64,000 nt of DNA, taken from the NCBI RefSeq assembly GCF_000283155.1, contig NW_004454210.1:7697772-7761771 (forward strand), in the 5' to 3' direction. Positions within the stretch are counted from its first letter, which is position 1. Each line of letters starts with the position of its first letter. The DNA is from Ceratotherium simum simum. Lineage: Eukaryota; Chordata; Mammalia; Perissodactyla; Rhinocerotidae. Below, one piece after another: positions 61,012 through 64,000 of the stretch. The notes below the pieces were generated by a model. That model made no database searches. It was not told where the DNA came from and saw nothing but the letters and a program-made list of their open reading frames with translations. The position numbers and the translations under genes were made by a program.

Positions 61012-62972
61012 TAAGAGTCCACCCCGTTCTTTGTTGTTTTTTCTAGCCTCGTATTTTAAAAATCATGACCAAAGACCAAGAGTCAATCCATTTACCTGAA
61101 ATGAACAGCCAGTAGGTACTGGTCCTACATCTGTGTCCTTTAACACGTCCAGTACTCAAAAGGCAGAGGGAATTTATAAGAACATGATTTAGGAACATTT
61201 TAGAATACCAAAGGGACTCTGATCTCCACGTCCCTGACATCTCATAGACGTTATTCAGACTATTCACGTGCACTGAAGCATGTCCAGCATGCAGGCAAAC
61301 TTCTTTTAGTTGTTCAAATTGAGGTAAAACAGTCAAAAAACAGTTAAGATTAACAGAAGAGGCAGAATTTAATCTTCTTTTGCTGCTTATTTCATATAAA
61401 CTGATTTTTAAGTTTTCTCACAAAAAAGAGACTCTAAAGCCAATAATTTCTCCAATTTCAGTCACCCAAAAAAATAAGCTTCTTCTTTCAAAGCCATTAT
61501 TAGTAAAGAATGTTTTGAAATGAAGGAAAACATTTTTTTCCAGAATCTGCATTTTGTACCTAGCGTGATACAATTTATTACTTTATTTTTCAAATTTAGA
61601 AAGAATTCAAGTCTGAGGACTATTTGATATTTTTTCAGACACCAAGCAATACCAACAAGATTCATAAATATGATTTTCTGACACAGGCAGGTAAGTGTGC
61701 TAACATCTACAAAATACAAACAGCTCTTCTTTCAAGGATAAGACGGCTGAGATTTAGTAGTTATGATTAGTTTCTCAGTACAAATACAAATTTAAATCTT
61801 GATTTTTTTTGCCAACATTTTAAATGGTCAAATTTTATTCCACTTCCAGGTTTCAAGTTGAAACAAACAAAAATAATAAAAATTACCCAACTGGCAACAA
61901 GTCCCATATTTCAATGTTATCTTTACCCCAACAATTATAACCTACTGCCAGTAATTATTTATATGTATCTACTTGTTTTTATTAAATAAGCTCTGGTCAG
62001 TTATATAAAAGAATAATTTGCAAGAATAGTACTTGGCACTGGGTTACCTTAATGCTTCTGGTATAAACAGAAGCACTTAGAAAATACCAGCTCTTAAGCA
62101 CTTTGTTTCAGTAATTTGAATATCCAAAGGCATTCTTAATGTTACATTTCCATTGATAGATTCTAGGGAGTCTAGTCTCAGCCAACATGGTTGATTTTAA
62201 AAAACAAAAAAATCCCTAAGCTACATGGTAATGGAATACTACACTTGCTTTTTATATCATATGGAAACAGTTCCAGGCAGACCAAAAGGAGAAGAAAACC
62301 TGCCAAATCAAAGTACTGTAAATAAAGTTCATCTTACATACCCCAGGCAGAAAAGCTCAAAAATAAAAAAAATCAGAATCAAAAGACCACCTCCCCACGC
62401 AAAAACCCACCCAAAAGACTTCCATTCTGAGCCTAACATTTCCCTAAAATGTTAATACTAGAAGCTTTAAGGTACTTAAAGCTGTAGCGGTAACTGTAGA
62501 AAGCGCCACTGACAGAGGAAATGCCATGAAGGGTTCAGTAGCCGCCCACCCATCCCTTACCACCCCCACCCCAATAATATGTAAAAGATCCGGTAAAGTT
62601 TTTTTCTTATGCTAATAAAGGCATACCACCTAGTGTGCTAAAAGACTAAAACTAGCAGCATTAGAGCAGTAAAGTGAAAATAGGAAGCCGACAGGAATGC
62701 TCTAAACGCCTACTTAGAAGAAACAAAGCAGCAGACAGGACCCCTCTGCCCTCTCCTTGTGTTTGTAGGGAAGTGGTTGAATTAAACAGTCAGATTTACC
62801 CACATGAACAAAAATTTAACAAAGCTTCCCCAAGACACCAGAATAAAACCTGACCTTTCCAGTCGAAGGGCACAGAGAGGCCTCTTCCACGTCCTGGAGT
62901 CGAATGAATTCAAAGATTGGCAATAAAGGAGAAAAGAAAGCATTAGGGGTGTGATGGAACAAGCTGTGGAGT

Positions 62973-63143
62973 TTATCGAACAGTCACACCAAGTTTCTCC
63001 AGCACACGGACACCCTTTTCCTGGTATTCTTGTCGGGTCATCCAGAAGTTGTCTTTGTCTTTCATGATATCTGCTAGAACTGCACCACCCAGGAACACCA
63101 TGTGCTTTCTGCGGGGTGGGTCTTCAATGCGGATCTTAAATTT
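62973..63143 (-). CDS. ACTR2: ACTR2 last coding exon (Arp2 C-terminal 56 residues)
   Basis: Read on the - strand, this exon has 56 codons plus TAA, after an acceptor ending TTTAG. It starts [20 protein letters not shown] and ends LEKLGVTVR, identical to human Arp2 as I recall it (family length about 394 residues, so about 339-394). Arp2 is an actin-related ATP-binding subunit of the seven-protein Arp2/3 complex. That complex nucleates branched actin filaments at the cell cortex and lamellipodia. This segment contains the conserved C-terminal actin-fold elements [12 protein letters not shown] and the [10 protein letters not shown] helix region. The rest of the gene lies beyond the right edge. 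The frame is intact with a proper splice acceptor, so this is the functional gene and not a processed copy. Its orientation makes it convergent with SPRED2. Confidence 0.98.
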
Positions 63144-63179
63144 CTAAAGGAGAAAGAGGAGATGATAAAATGTCACATG

Positions 63180-63330
63180 TGCATAGTGCTTTCTGCTTTA
63201 TGACAATGACTTTTTCATATATTCTCTTGTAATTCTCACAAAAGTCCTGTGATGTAAGTAGGACGGCAGGATTTGGTATCTGAGGTAGAGACATTCTGTA
63301 ATTTGCCCGAAGCTCATAGCTAGGAGATCA
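63180..63330 (-). repeat. MIR-like fragment in ACTR2 intron
   Basis: TTCTCTTGTAATTCTCACAA then GTCCTGTGATGTAAGTAGG resembles reversed MIR. Weak. Confidence 0.45.
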
Positions 63331-63867
63331 CACATCCATCCCAGTGTGCTTAGAAGAGTCCTGATTTACACCTGCTGCCCCATTATTAACAGCACCTCTT
63401 GTCACTCTCAAGTGTCTGGATTTGAACAATAAATTCCATGATCACCCTACTGACAGCCTAAGTACCAGAGTCCTGATGTGGCAGCTTTTCCCATCAACTG
63501 GTAGATGACCACATGGGCAAATCACTTAGCTAGCTGTCAAAGGAAGAGTTTGGATAAGAGGACTTGTATGGTTTCATCAAGGCCTAACAACGCTGCTATG
63601 ATTCTAGTCTCATGCAATAGAGTAAGACTGAAGTTCTTTTCTTGCAAGCAAAGCTCACTTTCTATTGTCTCAAATTCAAATGAAATGTTCTCAAAATAAA
63701 CAAGGCCAAATATGGTCAAAATAAACCATGGGGATGTTGGAAAAAATGAACATACTAACTAAAATTAAAGACAAGTGGGGAAAGTTTTATACACAATAGC
63801 CAGTATTAACTGTCTACAAGGACACACCTCAATCTGTGTGGTCAGTCAACACCTGAAAGAGAAACTT

Positions 63868-64000
63868 TATTTTTTTTTTTTTATTTATTTTTTTAAGATT
63901 TTATTTATTTATTTTTCCCCCAAAGCCCCAGTACATAGTTGTCTGTCATAGCTGCACATCCTTCTAGTTGCTGTATGTGGGACACGGCCTCAGCATGGCT
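63868..64000 (-). repeat. ERE-type SINE, cut by window edge
   Basis: T-rich tail followed by CCCCCAAAGCCCCAGTACAT and the ERE body up to the window end. The head is missing. Confidence 0.9.

Larger units (their letters stand above)
60460..62972 (-). other. ACTR2: ACTR2 3' untranslated region (end approximate)
   Basis: A/T-rich, repeat-free sequence of about 2.5 kb after the ACTR2 stop codon on the - strand. The end is placed just past the AATAAA at 60480-60485 because that length agrees with the human mRNA as I remember it. Shorter forms could use tandem hexamers at 61001-61011, and a longer form AATAAA at 59194-59199. Confidence 0.7.
63144..64000 (-). other. ACTR2: ACTR2 last intron (partial)
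   Basis: Sequence upstream of the last exon on the - strand, running off the window. It holds a MIR-like fragment at about 63180-63330 and an ERE at the right edge. The remainder shows nothing recognisable. Confidence 0.85.

Overview
This is nuclear DNA from an odd-toed ungulate (horse, rhinoceros or tapir lineage). The taxon call rests on 14 tRNA-derived SINEs of the equine ERE type, recognised by a GGCCGGCCC-type head, a GGTTAAG A-box region and a GGTTCGGATCC-like B box. The genes are spliced and use GT/AG introns. Both genes match human proteins almost residue for residue.

Layout: 1-24.2 kb is the 3' half of SPRED2 on the + strand. It holds a 65-bp exon (2161-2225), a 150-bp exon (18187-18336), and the last exon with its 3' UTR (20967 to about 24.2 kb), separated by introns of 15,961 and 2,630 bp. 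From about 24.2 to 60.46 kb is intergenic DNA made largely of retrotransposon fossils, with no gene I can support. From about 60.46 to 64.0 kb is the 3' end of ACTR2 on the - strand: a 3' UTR of about 2.5 kb, the last coding exon (62973-63143) and part of the last intron. The two genes are convergent, tail to tail, as I recall for human 2p14. SPRED2 restrains RAS-RAF-ERK signalling at the membrane. ACTR2 is the Arp2 subunit of the Arp2/3 actin nucleator. Nothing in the sequence ties the two functionally beyond being neighbours.

The structural interest lies in the mobile elements. An L1 at 27.65-33.18 kb has a 5' inversion with the geometry expected of twin priming and was later hit by two EREs. 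A 400-bp tRNA-Glu-headed SINE sits between perfect 11-bp target duplications. A solo MaLR-type LTR has an exact 5-bp target duplication. There is also a hAT-like MITE, a MER20 copy, a two-unit tandem duplication, and an assembly gap inside an ERE. Most ERE boundaries were set from target-site duplications.

I found no undescribed biological system here. No CRISPR array, operon, complete mobile-element gene or RNA gene was seen. The many short open frames outside the listed exons have no recognisable domains and most lie in repeats or antisense to exons.
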